Shown here: positions 1-6,279 of the stretch, piece by piece | Layout: each line of letters begins with the position of its first letter | Position numbering within the stretch: position 1 is the stretch's first letter | Assembly (NCBI GenBank): GCA_030749275.1 | Contig: JASMKJ010000223.1 | Coordinates: forward strand, 1 to 8,631 | Length of the DNA: 8,631 nucleotides | From: Acidimicrobiales bacterium | Lineage (GTDB): Bacteria > Actinomycetota > Acidimicrobiia > Acidimicrobiales > Poriferisodalaceae | Reading direction: 5' to 3' | Notes under the pieces: generated by a model | Database searches by the model: none | Told to the model about the DNA's origin: nothing | What the model saw: the letters and a program-made list of their open reading frames with translations, nothing else | Position numbers and translations under genes: made by a program

Positions 1-2086
1 TTCGGGAAACGCCTCGAGTCGAGAGGTGACGTTTCAAGAATTCGACCTGTAGGAGCAATATGTTCTCAGCTATTTCTTCTTGCGGTGTCATGTGGGTGGT
101 GTTTGATAATGGGAGCACCTCGTGGGGTCGGCCAGCTGCCAAGAGCGCCGCTGAAAGCTGCAGGGTGTGGGCTGCGACCACATTGTCGTCCGCGAGTCCA
201 TGGATGAGCATGAGGGGTCGTTGGAGTTGCGTTGCGTCTCCAAGAAGTGAGGTTCGCTCGTAGTTTTCCGGTTCTGTGTCTGGGTGACCCAAGTATCGTT
301 CGGTGTAGTGGGTGTCGTAGAGCCGCCAATCTGTGACCGGTGCACCTGCTACTGCTGCGTGGAAAAGGTCTGGTCGTCGAATGACCGCTAGGGCTGCGAG
401 GTAGCCACCAAAAGACCATCCACGAATTCCCACTCGGGAGAGGTCTACCTTGCCTGGGTACAGGTCGGCGATCGCGTCGAGGGCATCGATTTGGGCTTGC
501 AGGACGGGGTCCGCTAGATCGCCGCGGACCCTCCGTTCCCATCCGTTTCCTCTTCCAGGTGTCCCTGGGCCGTCAGTGATCACAACGCAGAATCCTTGAT
601 CGGCAAGCCACTGCGACAAGAGGTAGCTGTTGCGGCTACGCAATACTCGCTGAGCGTGTGGTCCCCCGTAGGGATCCAGGAGAACGGGCAGGGGTTCTTG
701 GGTAGTGGCTGACGGAAATAACACGGCAGTGTGGCAGTTGAGGGGACCCGTTTGATGAAAGGCCACTTCCGGTGCAACCAAAGGGGTCGCCGCGAGTGAG
801 TCAACGATCCAAACATTGTCGTCTGTGATGACAGTGACCTCTGCAGCGTGGGCCATAGAGCTGTGTTGAACCACTGACACCGAGTGCGCATGCTCTGCGT
901 GGGTGACTCCGTTTTCAGCGGAGCGACGTTGGTTCTCGTCATCTCGATATGACCACAAGTCGATGCTTGTGGGGTCCTCAGAGGCCGTGTACATGATGGT
1001 CGATTCGTCGACGTCAACAAGAGACCGAACCCATTGGTCTGGTGCCGATAGCGGTTCGCCGTCAAATAGGAGGCAACGAGTGTGGTCGTGTTCTTGGATT
1101 GTTAGCCAGCCGTTTCGCCACCGCCGAGGCGTACCGGGAACAATTTCAACCCAATCGGGATCTGTGACCTCTAGCACCGTGACGGTTTCACCGGTGTCAG
1201 TCTTGGCTTCAAGTACTTTCATCGATCGCTGATCACGACTCTGAACTACCAACGTGAGTGGTTCTTCGTCATTCCACGTCACATCAACGAGGTACGGGTA
1301 AGCAACGCTGTCCCATACGACTTCTAGCTGAGAGGAATCAGCCGTGTCCAGGACGTACACCTTGACTTCGGCATTTGCCGTGCCGGCCGCCGGATACCTG
1401 ACAGTTCGGGGTTGCGCGCCGGGGTCATTCGGTGCAGCGATATACCAAACATCAACATCAGCTACATCGACTCGAGTCACAGCCAATGTTTGGCCATCTG
1501 GGTCCCACCAATGACCTCGATTTCGTCTCATTTCTTCAGCGGCTACAAACTCAGCGCTCCCCCACATGACCTCCGCGACATCTTCGGTAATCAACGGGCG
1601 AGCCGCTTCAGAACCATCGGCGGGCGCTACCCACACGTTGTTTTGCACTACGAACGACACGAGTTGACCATCTCCAGAGAGGCGAGGATCAAAAGCACCT
1701 GAGGAGTTTTCGATGGGTGTACACGAACCGGTCGCTACCTCTGTCACAAACAGTTCGCCACCGAGAGTGAACGCAGCGTTCGATCCTGTTGCATCGATCG
1801 AGTACGAGGTGATACCTGCAGCGCTTTCCCGAACCCTCTCACGGCGTGCTTGTTCCGCCACCGGGATCTCATCCCGAACATTGCTTGCAAGTTCTGTGGG
1901 GTCAACGACAACCCGTTCAGTTCCACTCGCGGTGTCGAGTGCCCACAAAGAATTTATTGGATCGTCAGATCCCGAACTGCGCAAGAACAGAACACAGCTA
2001 CCCCCCTCTGTAACTGTGAAGTCGCGCGGCGCACCCAAGGTGAAACGTTGGGTACGCGCGTATTGTCGAGGAAAGGTGTCTAACAC
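1..2086 (-). CDS. S9 family serine peptidase, dipeptidyl-peptidase IV-like (3' end outside window)
   Basis: This is an intact open frame of 695 codons with no stop before the window edge. The last visible residues (FLKRHLSTRGVSR) suggest only a few are missing. The C-terminal alpha/beta-hydrolase domain begins near LDPYGGPHAQRV. Its nucleophile is Ser558 in GWSFGGYLA, followed by Asp633 in HGLADDNV and His665 in NTTHM. The Ser-Asp and Asp-His spacings (75 and 32) closely match DPP-IV. The N-terminal part is the usual beta-propeller, and it carries FVAAEEMRR with Glu184-Glu185, the double Glu that in DPP-IV binds the substrate's free amino terminus. It probably releases N-terminal dipeptides. 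No signal peptide or membrane anchor is seen, so a cytosolic peptide-recycling role is inferred. The start is taken as GTG at 2086 (MLDTFPRQYARTQRF), which fits the family's usual beginning; TTG at 2116 is an alternative. No Shine-Dalgarno sequence precedes either. It is divergent from the thioesterase gene. Confidence 0.93.
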   Translation of the reverse strand, partial: MLDTFPRQYARTQRFTLGAPRDFTVTEGGSCVLFLRSSGSDDPINSLWALDTASGTERVVVDPTELASNVRDEIPVAEQARRERVRESAAGITSYSIDATGSNAAFTLGGELFVTEVATGSCTPIENSSGAFDPRLSGDGQLVSFVVQNNVWVAPADGSEAARPLITEDVAEVMWGSAEFVAAEEMRRNRGHWWDPDGQTLAVTRVDVADVDVWYIAAPNDPGAQPRTVRYPAAGTANAEVKVYVLDTADSSQLEVVWDSVAYPYLVDVTWNDEEPLTLVVQSRDQRSMKVLEAKTDTGETVTVLEVTDPDWVEIVPGTPRRWRNGWLTIQEHDHTRCLLFDGEPLSAPDQWVRSLVDVDESTIMYTASEDPTSIDLWSYRDDENQRRSAENGVTHAEHAHSVSVVQHSSMAHAAEVTVITDDNVWIVDSLAATPLVAPEVAFHQTGPLNCHTAVLFPSATTQEPLPVLLDPYGGPHAQRVLRSRNSYLLSQWLADQGFCVVITDGPGTPGRGNGWERRVRGDLADPVLQAQIDALDAIADLYPGKVDLSRVGIRGWSFGGYLAALAVIRRPDLFHAAVAGAPVTDWRLYDTHYTERYLGHPDTEPENYERTSLLGDATQLQRPLMLIHGLADDNVVAAHTLQLSAALLAAGRPHEVLPLSNTTHMTPQEEIAENILLLQVEFLKRHLSTRGVSR

Positions 2087-2093
2087 ACTGAAG

Positions 2094-2099
2094 AAGGTA
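2094..2099 (-). promoter_or_regulatory. putative -10 element (TACCTT) of the S9 peptidase gene
   Basis: TACCTT fits the actinobacterial TANNNT -10 pattern and lies at -13 to -8 relative to the GTG start at 2086. That places transcription start at or very near the start codon. No Shine-Dalgarno sequence is present, so a leaderless mRNA is inferred. No convincing -35 was found. Confidence 0.4.
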
Positions 2100-2107
2100 G
2101 CCCTCGT

Positions 2108-2113
2108 TACCCT
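2108..2113 (+). promoter_or_regulatory. putative -10 element (TACCCT) of the thioesterase gene
   Basis: TACCCT matches TANNNT and sits at -13 to -8 relative to GTG 2121, the same geometry as the divergent promoter 8 bases to its left. There is no Shine-Dalgarno sequence between it and the start, which suggests a leaderless transcript. Confidence 0.4.
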
Positions 2114-2120
2114 CAATAGC

Positions 2121-2561
2121 GTGCTGATACCTGATCCTCACTCATTTGAAGAATTATCTGACTCCAAAAAGGCCCTGTGGGCCAAATACGGGTCAGGGAA
2201 AGATCCCCTATTCGTTCAATTAGTTGGGGTCGCGGTGGAAGAGGTCCGTGTTGACTATTGCCGTCTCTCCCTCCCCTTTCGCTCCGATCTTTTGCAGGCC
2301 GGGGGCGCCATTCACGGAGGTGTGCTGTCCACCCTTTTGGATACCGCCTGTGTTCCCGCCGTTGGAAGTGGGTTTGATGAAGCGCGTCCGTACAGCACCA
2401 TTTCCATGCACATCCAATTTTTGTCGAGTACCTCCGACAGCGACTTGACTGCCGTTGGTTGGGTGACCCGCAGGGGCAAATCAATCGCTTTTTGTGACGC
2501 CGCAGTGCACACAGCAGACGGAAAGCCATTAGCGACAGCGGCACTCACCTTCAAGATTTAA
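2121..2561 (+). CDS. PaaI-type hotdog-fold thioesterase
   Basis: A 146-residue single hotdog domain, the usual size for the PaaI / 4HBT thioesterase family, which hydrolyses acyl-CoA or aryl-CoA thioesters in the cytoplasm. The active-site segment GGAIHGGVLSTLLDTA carries the family's HGG motif (His65, Gly66, Gly67) and acidic residue Asp74. The second half has the long strands expected of the fold (STISMHIQFLSS; LTAVGWVTRRGKSIAFCDAA). The substrate cannot be read from sequence. The frame stays open upstream to 1713, but that part lies opposite the S9 peptidase coding region and lacks family similarity. GTG 2121 was chosen because it clears the divergent gene, gives the expected length and has a -10-like hexamer at leaderless spacing. 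GTG 2076, preceded by GAGGAAAG, is an alternative that would overlap the S9 start. The gene ends 12 bases from the convergent glutaredoxin gene. Confidence 0.85.
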   Translation: MLIPDPHSFEELSDSKKALWAKYGSGKDPLFVQLVGVAVEEVRVDYCRLSLPFRSDLLQAGGAIHGGVLSTLLDTACVPAVGSGFDEARPYSTISMHIQFLSSTSDSDLTAVGWVTRRGKSIAFCDAAVHTADGKPLATAALTFKI

Positions 2562-2573
2562 ATCAGTGGGTCA

Positions 2574-2831
2574 CTAGTCGCCGGTAGTTGACACAGCCGA
2601 AAGCACTTGGTCCGCGGTGGGATTAACAAGTATCAAAGAGCCCACCTGCACGGTGGGAACAACTTCGTTTCCCTCGGCGTGATCTCGAACAAATGCAGCT
2701 GCTTCTGGGTCTTCCCAGATGTTGCGATAAGAGATCGAGAGATCGGTTTGCTCAAGCTGCCGATCCAACGCCATACAGAATCCGCACCCCGGACGCCAAA
2801 ACATAGTGATCTCGCCACCTGAACCGCTCAT
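2574..2831 (-). CDS. mycoredoxin-like glutaredoxin
   Basis: An 85-residue thioredoxin-fold protein with the dithiol active site CGFC (Cys16, Cys19) after the first strand ITMFWRPG, the cis-proline segment VVPTV (58-61) and a C-terminal LVNPTADQV. This set and the length closely resemble mycoredoxin-1 (Mrx1), which reduces mycothiol mixed disulfides in actinobacteria, so the probable role is cytosolic disulfide reduction using mycothiol. Mycothiol use is inferred from the family and the likely host, not shown here. The ATG start overlaps the stop codon of the DUF3039 gene (ATGA, 4 bases), so the two are almost certainly one transcript with coupled translation. An ordinary glutaredoxin or NrdH-like protein is the alternative, but the NPTADQV tail favours mycoredoxin. 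Confidence 0.87.
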   Translation of the reverse strand: MSGSGGEITMFWRPGCGFCMALDRQLEQTDLSISYRNIWEDPEAAAFVRDHAEGNEVVPTVQVGSLILVNPTADQVLSAVSTTGD

Positions 2832-3061
2832 CGGCCAGCAGCTTTCAAATTTTCATAAATTTTCTTGCAGTCCGGACAGACTGGAAAGCTCTCGGGATTT
2901 CTGGTGGGTACCCACTTCTTTCCACAGAGGGCTCGAACCGGTGTCCCCGTCACAGCAGATCGCGTCATGTCAGTCTTGTTGACATAGTGAGCGAAACGTT
3001 CGTGGTCACCTTCGTCAAGAAGACTCTCTGATCGTTGATCCAAGACTGTGTTGTCAGACAT
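2828..3061 (-). CDS. DUF3039 family protein (small zinc-ribbon-like)
   Basis: A 77-residue protein with the DUF3039 signature of actinobacteria: DEGDHERFAHYV near the start, GTPVRALCGKKWVPTRNP in the middle and FPVCPDCKKIYENL at the end. Cys46, Cys62 and Cys65, with a nearby His (His20 or His25), could bind one zinc ion; this is inference from the spacing. The molecular role of the family is not known to me. The start is placed at ATG 3061 (MSDN), preceded by a weak GAGAG. Upstream in-frame ATGs at 3079 and 3085 would add 6 or 8 residues (MCMLRVRE). A TACCTA hexamer at 3088-3093 could be its -10 box. It is the first gene of a two-gene unit with the glutaredoxin and is divergent from the MFS transporter gene. 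Confidence 0.85.
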   Translation of the reverse strand: MSDNTVLDQRSESLLDEGDHERFAHYVNKTDMTRSAVTGTPVRALCGKKWVPTRNPESFPVCPDCKKIYENLKAAGR

Positions 3062-3131
3062 TTCTCTCACTCTCAACATGCACATGTTAGGTATGGTGCG
3101 GTAAGGAAGCTATTGCGAATTCGGGGGAAAA
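3062..3131. promoter_or_regulatory. divergent intergenic region between DUF3039 and MFS genes
   Basis: A 70-base gap between divergent starts that must hold the promoters of both units. On the minus strand TACCTA (3088-3093) is a candidate -10 for the DUF3039 gene. On the plus strand TATGGT (3092-3097) and TATTGC (3111-3116) are candidates for the transporter gene. A G run (3123-3127) four bases before GTG 3132 may act as its ribosome binding site. No clear operator repeat was seen. Individual assignments are uncertain. Confidence 0.35.
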
Positions 3132-4415
3132 GTGCCTAAGCGGTCTCACAATGTGGATTCTGCGGCTGGCTGGGTGGTGGTTGCCGCTACAACGATCACG
3201 TTGTTTGCGGTCTTCGGTGTCGTTTACAGCTTCGGTGCAATGTTCACCGCCATCAGGGACGAATTCGGTGTGGGCAAGGGCCAAGCGGCACTGTTCTTCT
3301 CCATTACGACCTTCATCTACTTCATTCTTGGCGTTTTCACTGGTCGACTCGCGGACCGGTACGGACCTCGACCAGTTCTTCTTGTAGGTGCAGTAGCGAT
3401 GGGCGCAGGCCTGTTTCTCACGTCGTTGGTGAACAACATCATCGTCGGCTACCTCACCTATGGGATCGGTGCGGGAATAGGTGTCGGATGCGCCTACGTC
3501 CCTATGGTCGCCGCTGTAGGGGGCTGGTTCGAACGAGACCGCACAAAAGCCATGGGCGTTGCGGTCGCCGGGATCGGAGTTGGCACTCTGGTCGGGGCTC
3601 CATTGGCAAAACAGCTCGTGATCTCTTATGGCTGGAGATCCACCTTTGTAGTTTTGGGGTTGGGGTCAGCGGCCCTTTTGGTCGTAGCGTCAATCGGAGC
3701 TAGGCGACCTCCCGGCTCTGGGGCTCAAGAAGCTCCACCTCCTTTGCGGTTACTACTTCACGACCGCCGGTTTACGTGGTTGTACACGTCGATGACCTTT
3801 CTCAGTGCTGGTCTGTTCGTACCCATGATCTACCTGGACGACTATTTGGACGCACAAGGCAAAACCGGAGGCGCTTTGCTCATTGGGATTACCGGGGCAG
3901 CATCTGTGGTGGGTCGCTTAGCTCTGGGGGCAGTGGGTGCCAAGGTTGACTTGATGCGGCTCTATCAATGCTGCGTGGCAGCATTGGGAGCTAGTTATTT
4001 CATTTGGATCGTTGCGGGTGCCAACTACACGGTGTTGGTCATTTTCGTTCTCGTCATGGGAACCGCTTATGGGGGTTGGATCGCTCTTTCTCCCGCGGTC
4101 ATTGCATATCTTTTCGGGCCGGTGGGGCTGGGTGGAGTGCTTGGCGCTTTGTACACCTCAGCTGGCATAGGTGGGTTGTTCGGGCCGCCACTGATCGGTG
4201 TCGTCATTGACGCCACGAGTTACGAAACAGCCATTGGTTTGGCAATCGCGCTGTCCGCTATCTCGCTCGTACTTCTTCGAACAGCAACCCGGGCTGCTGA
4301 ATCGACCGCTGCTGATGCAGTCCAGCTCGCTGAGGAAGCGCCAGCGACAGCATCAGTGGCGAGCGCCTGGTTGGTTCCCGCCGCCCAGGGTGGAATGCGG
4401 CTTATCCGTCGGTGA
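3132..4415 (+). CDS. MFS transporter, OFA/monocarboxylate-type
   Basis: A 427-residue integral membrane protein with about 12 predicted helices, roughly at 14-36, 50-71, 82-101, 104-125, 138-160, 168-190, 213-233, 246-268, 275-296, 300-322, 332-354 and 362-384. Major facilitator motif A is in the second loop (GRLADRYGPR, 71-80), and the helix 4-5 segment has GWFERDRTKAMGVAVAG. The beginning (GWVVVAATTITLFAVFGVVYSFGAMF) resembles oxalate/formate antiporter and monocarboxylate carriers, so a small organic acid is a plausible substrate, moved across the cytoplasmic membrane by proton coupling or exchange. The substrate is not provable from sequence. The tail after 385 is Ala-rich and probably disordered. 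The start is GTG 3132, with a G run before it. Its last 14 bases overlap the convergent cupin gene. No adjacent enzyme clearly names its substrate. Confidence 0.9.
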   Translation: MPKRSHNVDSAAGWVVVAATTITLFAVFGVVYSFGAMFTAIRDEFGVGKGQAALFFSITTFIYFILGVFTGRLADRYGPRPVLLVGAVAMGAGLFLTSLVNNIIVGYLTYGIGAGIGVGCAYVPMVAAVGGWFERDRTKAMGVAVAGIGVGTLVGAPLAKQLVISYGWRSTFVVLGLGSAALLVVASIGARRPPGSGAQEAPPPLRLLLHDRRFTWLYTSMTFLSAGLFVPMIYLDDYLDAQGKTGGALLIGITGAASVVGRLALGAVGAKVDLMRLYQCCVAALGASYFIWIVAGANYTVLVIFVLVMGTAYGGWIALSPAVIAYLFGPVGLGGVLGALYTSAGIGGLFGPPLIGVVIDATSYETAIGLAIALSAISLVLLRTATRAAESTAADAVQLAEEAPATASVASAWLVPAAQGGMRLIRR

Positions 4416-4872
4416 GAACTGGGGGCTCCTCCCAACCAATCTCCGCACATCCCTCTAAATACCATTGAAGTACCGACCCGGCGTCGGTCACCGATTCGAC
4501 ATTTCCGTTCTCGTCAAGGTTGAGATTGGCCCCATATATCTGGAACCAAACGTCGGTGACTTCGGTATTTTCCTCTGGCACGAGAAGGGTGTGAACCGAC
4601 CCAGCTGGCTCATAGAGGAACGACCCCGCACGATTCACGTAGTCGCTTTCTTTGTAGTGCCAGCTACCGCTCATTGTGTACGCATACACCTGACCGGTAT
4701 GTCGGTGGGTTTGCACTGCAGTGCCTGGTTGAAACCTGGTTCGAACAATCCAAAGGCTCTCACTGATTTTCGCTGTGAGTAATTTGACTTCGTTGCCTCG
4801 TCCGCTGTCAATCCAAGGCAGGTCATCTTCACCTCGGTGAATAGCAGTGGGTTCAAGTTCGATCATGGTCAT
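4402..4872 (-). CDS. cupin-domain protein, similar to the 2,4'-dihydroxyacetophenone dioxygenase family
   Basis: A 156-residue single-domain cupin. Motif 1 runs from Gly50 to Gly69 with HRHTGQVYAYTMSG: His56 and His58 are metal ligands, but the usual Glu is replaced by Gln61. Motif 2 is GSFLYEPAGSVHTLLVP (from Gly83) with His94 as the third ligand. The HTGxVxAYTxxGxWxY and YEPxGSxHTL patterns are those of proteins annotated as 2,4'-dihydroxyacetophenone dioxygenase-like, which cleave C-C bonds next to carbonyls with non-haem iron. That activity is only a family hint here; a different small-molecule dioxygenase or a binding role is equally possible. The ATG at 4872 has a good Shine-Dalgarno sequence. 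The gene lies 34 bases downstream of the small acidic protein gene, probably in one unit, and its 3' end overlaps the transporter gene by 14 bases. Confidence 0.87.
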   Translation of the reverse strand: MTMIELEPTAIHRGEDDLPWIDSGRGNEVKLLTAKISESLWIVRTRFQPGTAVQTHRHTGQVYAYTMSGSWHYKESDYVNRAGSFLYEPAGSVHTLLVPEENTEVTDVWFQIYGANLNLDENGNVESVTDAGSVLQWYLEGCAEIGWEEPPVLTDG

Positions 4873-4879
4873 GGTGTTT

Positions 4880-4886
4880 CCCCTTC
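4880..4886 (-). promoter_or_regulatory. Shine-Dalgarno sequence of the cupin gene
   Basis: GAAGGGG ends 7 bases before ATG 4872, the spacing expected for ribosome binding, and this favours that ATG over the second one at 4866. It is the clearest Shine-Dalgarno sequence in the window and precedes an internal operon gene. A TATAT stretch lies just upstream, so an additional local promoter cannot be excluded. Confidence 0.5.
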
Positions 4887-4906
4887 GATATAGCTGATGG
4901 TAGTTG

Positions 4907-5221
4907 TCACTCTTCAGGCCCGAAGATCAAATCAAAAACCTCATCTGCTTTACGTTCGTGGTTGCGGTGAACTAGCAGTTGAGGATTTCCGTCGATCGCC
5001 CATCGAATTCCCCGCGCGTCAAGACTGTTCGTTAATTCGGCAATCTGATCGAGGGTGAGATCGTCAAGTTCGTACGCGGGACCGTCGGTTGCCGCAATAT
5101 CGAAAATGTCGATTTCTTCTGATATCAGTCCTGCTGCTGCGAGTTGTTCGGCCTGCTCGGACAACTTCTCTTCGTCGCCGCCTTCTACCAACTCTCCTTC
5201 AAGAATTTCTTCCTCATCCAT
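4907..5221 (-). CDS. small acidic protein of unknown function
   Basis: A 104-residue, strongly acidic protein with no membrane segment or signal peptide. Residues 1-55 are rich in Glu and Asp and probably flexible or helical (DEEEILEGELVEGGDEEKL). Residues 56-100 look like a compact alpha/beta unit: a helix (LDQIAELTNSLDARG), a strand (IRWAID), a strand (QLLVHR) and a helix (ERKADEVFDLIF). This resembles the short helix-strand-strand-helix domains of DUF2007 or 'prokaryotic signal transducing protein' type found in actinobacterial acidic proteins, but I do not recognise the family with confidence and assign no function. The ATG at 5221 has a CATAAT hexamer at -13 to -8 and no Shine-Dalgarno sequence, suggesting a leaderless start. 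It is divergent from ferrochelatase (40 bases between starts) and is followed by the cupin gene. Confidence 0.8.
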   Translation of the reverse strand: MDEEEILEGELVEGGDEEKLSEQAEQLAAAGLISEEIDIFDIAATDGPAYELDDLTLDQIAELTNSLDARGIRWAIDGNPQLLVHRNHERKADEVFDLIFGPEE

Positions 5222-5228
5222 ACCAGTG

Positions 5229-5234
5229 ATTATG
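5229..5234 (-). promoter_or_regulatory. putative -10 element (CATAAT) of the acidic-protein gene
   Basis: CATAAT differs from the TATAAT consensus at one base and lies at -13 to -8 from ATG 5221. The absence of a Shine-Dalgarno sequence fits a leaderless transcript. Confidence 0.45.
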
Positions 5235-5249
5235 TCGTTCTTTGACCCC

Positions 5250-5255
5250 TAGCCT
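5250..5255 (+). promoter_or_regulatory. putative -10 element (TAGCCT) of the ferrochelatase gene
   Basis: TAGCCT matches TANNNT at -12 to -7 from ATG 5262. No ribosome binding site is visible, so a leaderless or nearly leaderless mRNA is inferred. No -35 at proper spacing was identified. Confidence 0.35.
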
Positions 5256-5261
5256 GCACAT

Positions 5262-6278
5262 ATGGGTGTCGGCAGATTTGACTCACTATTACTGCTGTCG
5301 TTTGGTGGTCCTGAAAGCTCTGAGGACGTTATGCCGTTTCTTCGTAACGTCACCCGAGGGCGAGGGGTCCCAGAGGAACGGTTAGCTGTCGTCGCTGATC
5401 AATATGAACTGTTCGGCGGCAAAAGCCCAATCAATGACCTCAATCGAGAATTGTTGGAGGCACTTGACAACGAGTTGGCCCGTAGGGGGTATGAACTGCC
5501 AACTTTTTGGGGGAACCGAAATTGGCATCCGTTCGTGTCCGACACTGTTGATGCTCTGGTGTCCCTGGGATATGAATCGACTGTTTGTGTGGTGACTTCG
5601 GCGTTCAGTTCTTATTCAGGGTGCCGCCAGTATCACGAGGATCTTGACCGGGCACGTAACGAAGTGAGTGATGCTCCTGATATCCAACGGGTCAGGGTGT
5701 ACTGGGACCATCCAGATTTTCTCGGAGCTGCTGCGGATCTGCTTGCTGAGAGTCGCGACTCAGCGGGCCTGTCGAAATCGACTCCGGTGCTACATACCGC
5801 GCACAGCTTGCCTGTCTCCATGGCCGCGACGTGTGACTATCAGGAGCAACTCAACGAAGCGGCTTCAATTGTGCATGATCTCGCCGGTATGACTGGGTCA
5901 TGCGAGGTGGTATTCCAGAGTCGTAGTGGGCCGCCAACGGTTCCCTGGTTAACCCCCGACATTGACAGCCACCTCCGTGAACTTGCCAAACGTGGAACAT
6001 CCGAAGTGCTGGTTCATCCGCTGGGGTTCGTTGCCGACCACATGGAAGTGTTGTTCGACCTGGACACTCAAGCTGCTGCTGTTGCTGAGCAATCCGGGAT
6101 CAAAATGGTACGCACCCCTACTGTTGGCACGCATCCACGGTTCATCTCTATGTTGGTCGACCTCGTAGAAGAAGCTGCAGGTGCGCGCAGCGACCGCCCG
6201 AGCTTAAGTACCCGCGGTCCGCGTCCCGATAGCTGCCCTCGCGACTGTTGTCCTGCATCTACAGGTTCAGATCGTTGA
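5262..6278 (+). CDS. cpfC: ferrochelatase (coproporphyrin III ferrochelatase, [2Fe-2S] type)
   Basis: A 338-residue ferrochelatase, full length for the family, which inserts Fe2+ into the porphyrin late in haem synthesis. In actinobacteria the enzyme works in the coproporphyrin-dependent route, making coprohaem, hence cpfC (also called hemH). Diagnostic segments in order are LLLSFGGPE (9-17), DVMPFLRNVTRGRG, ELFGGKSPIN, HTAHSLP with catalytic His181, VVFQSRSGPPTVPWL, and GFVADHMEVLFDLD with catalytic Glu262. Their positions match His183 and Glu264 of the Bacillus enzyme. Cys121 in SYSGCRQY plus Cys325, Cys329 and Cys330 in the C-terminal SCPRDCCP correspond to the four [2Fe-2S] ligands of mycobacterial ferrochelatase. 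The last eight residues after CCP are probably disordered. It has no haem-pathway neighbour in the window. It stops one base from the convergent tdk stop codon. Confidence 0.95.
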   Translation: MGVGRFDSLLLLSFGGPESSEDVMPFLRNVTRGRGVPEERLAVVADQYELFGGKSPINDLNRELLEALDNELARRGYELPTFWGNRNWHPFVSDTVDALVSLGYESTVCVVTSAFSSYSGCRQYHEDLDRARNEVSDAPDIQRVRVYWDHPDFLGAAADLLAESRDSAGLSKSTPVLHTAHSLPVSMAATCDYQEQLNEAASIVHDLAGMTGSCEVVFQSRSGPPTVPWLTPDIDSHLRELAKRGTSEVLVHPLGFVADHMEVLFDLDTQAAAVAEQSGIKMVRTPTVGTHPRFISMLVDLVEEAAGARSDRPSLSTRGPRPDSCPRDCCPASTGSDR

Positions 6279-6279
6279 G

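Noticed and set aside
66..542. 158-codon minus-strand open frame rich in Pro and Arg
   Set aside because: It is a shadow of the S9 peptidase catalytic domain in another frame, with biased composition and no recognisable domain.
580..1065. 161-codon minus-strand open frame
   Set aside because: It is an out-of-frame shadow of the S9 peptidase gene, whose own frame is intact and has clear motifs.
1713..2120. N-terminal 136-codon extension of the thioesterase frame
   Set aside because: It lies antisense to the S9 peptidase coding region, has no similarity to the hotdog family, and the fold is complete from 2121 onward.
2113..2544. 143-codon minus-strand frame opposite the thioesterase
   Set aside because: The plus-strand frame carries the hotdog HGG motif; the antisense frame has no family features.
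4420..4434. TGGGGGCTCCTCCCA hairpin just after the transporter stop codon as a terminator
   Set aside because: The stem is 6 pairs including a G-U pair with a 3-base loop, no U run follows, and it lies inside the cupin coding region.
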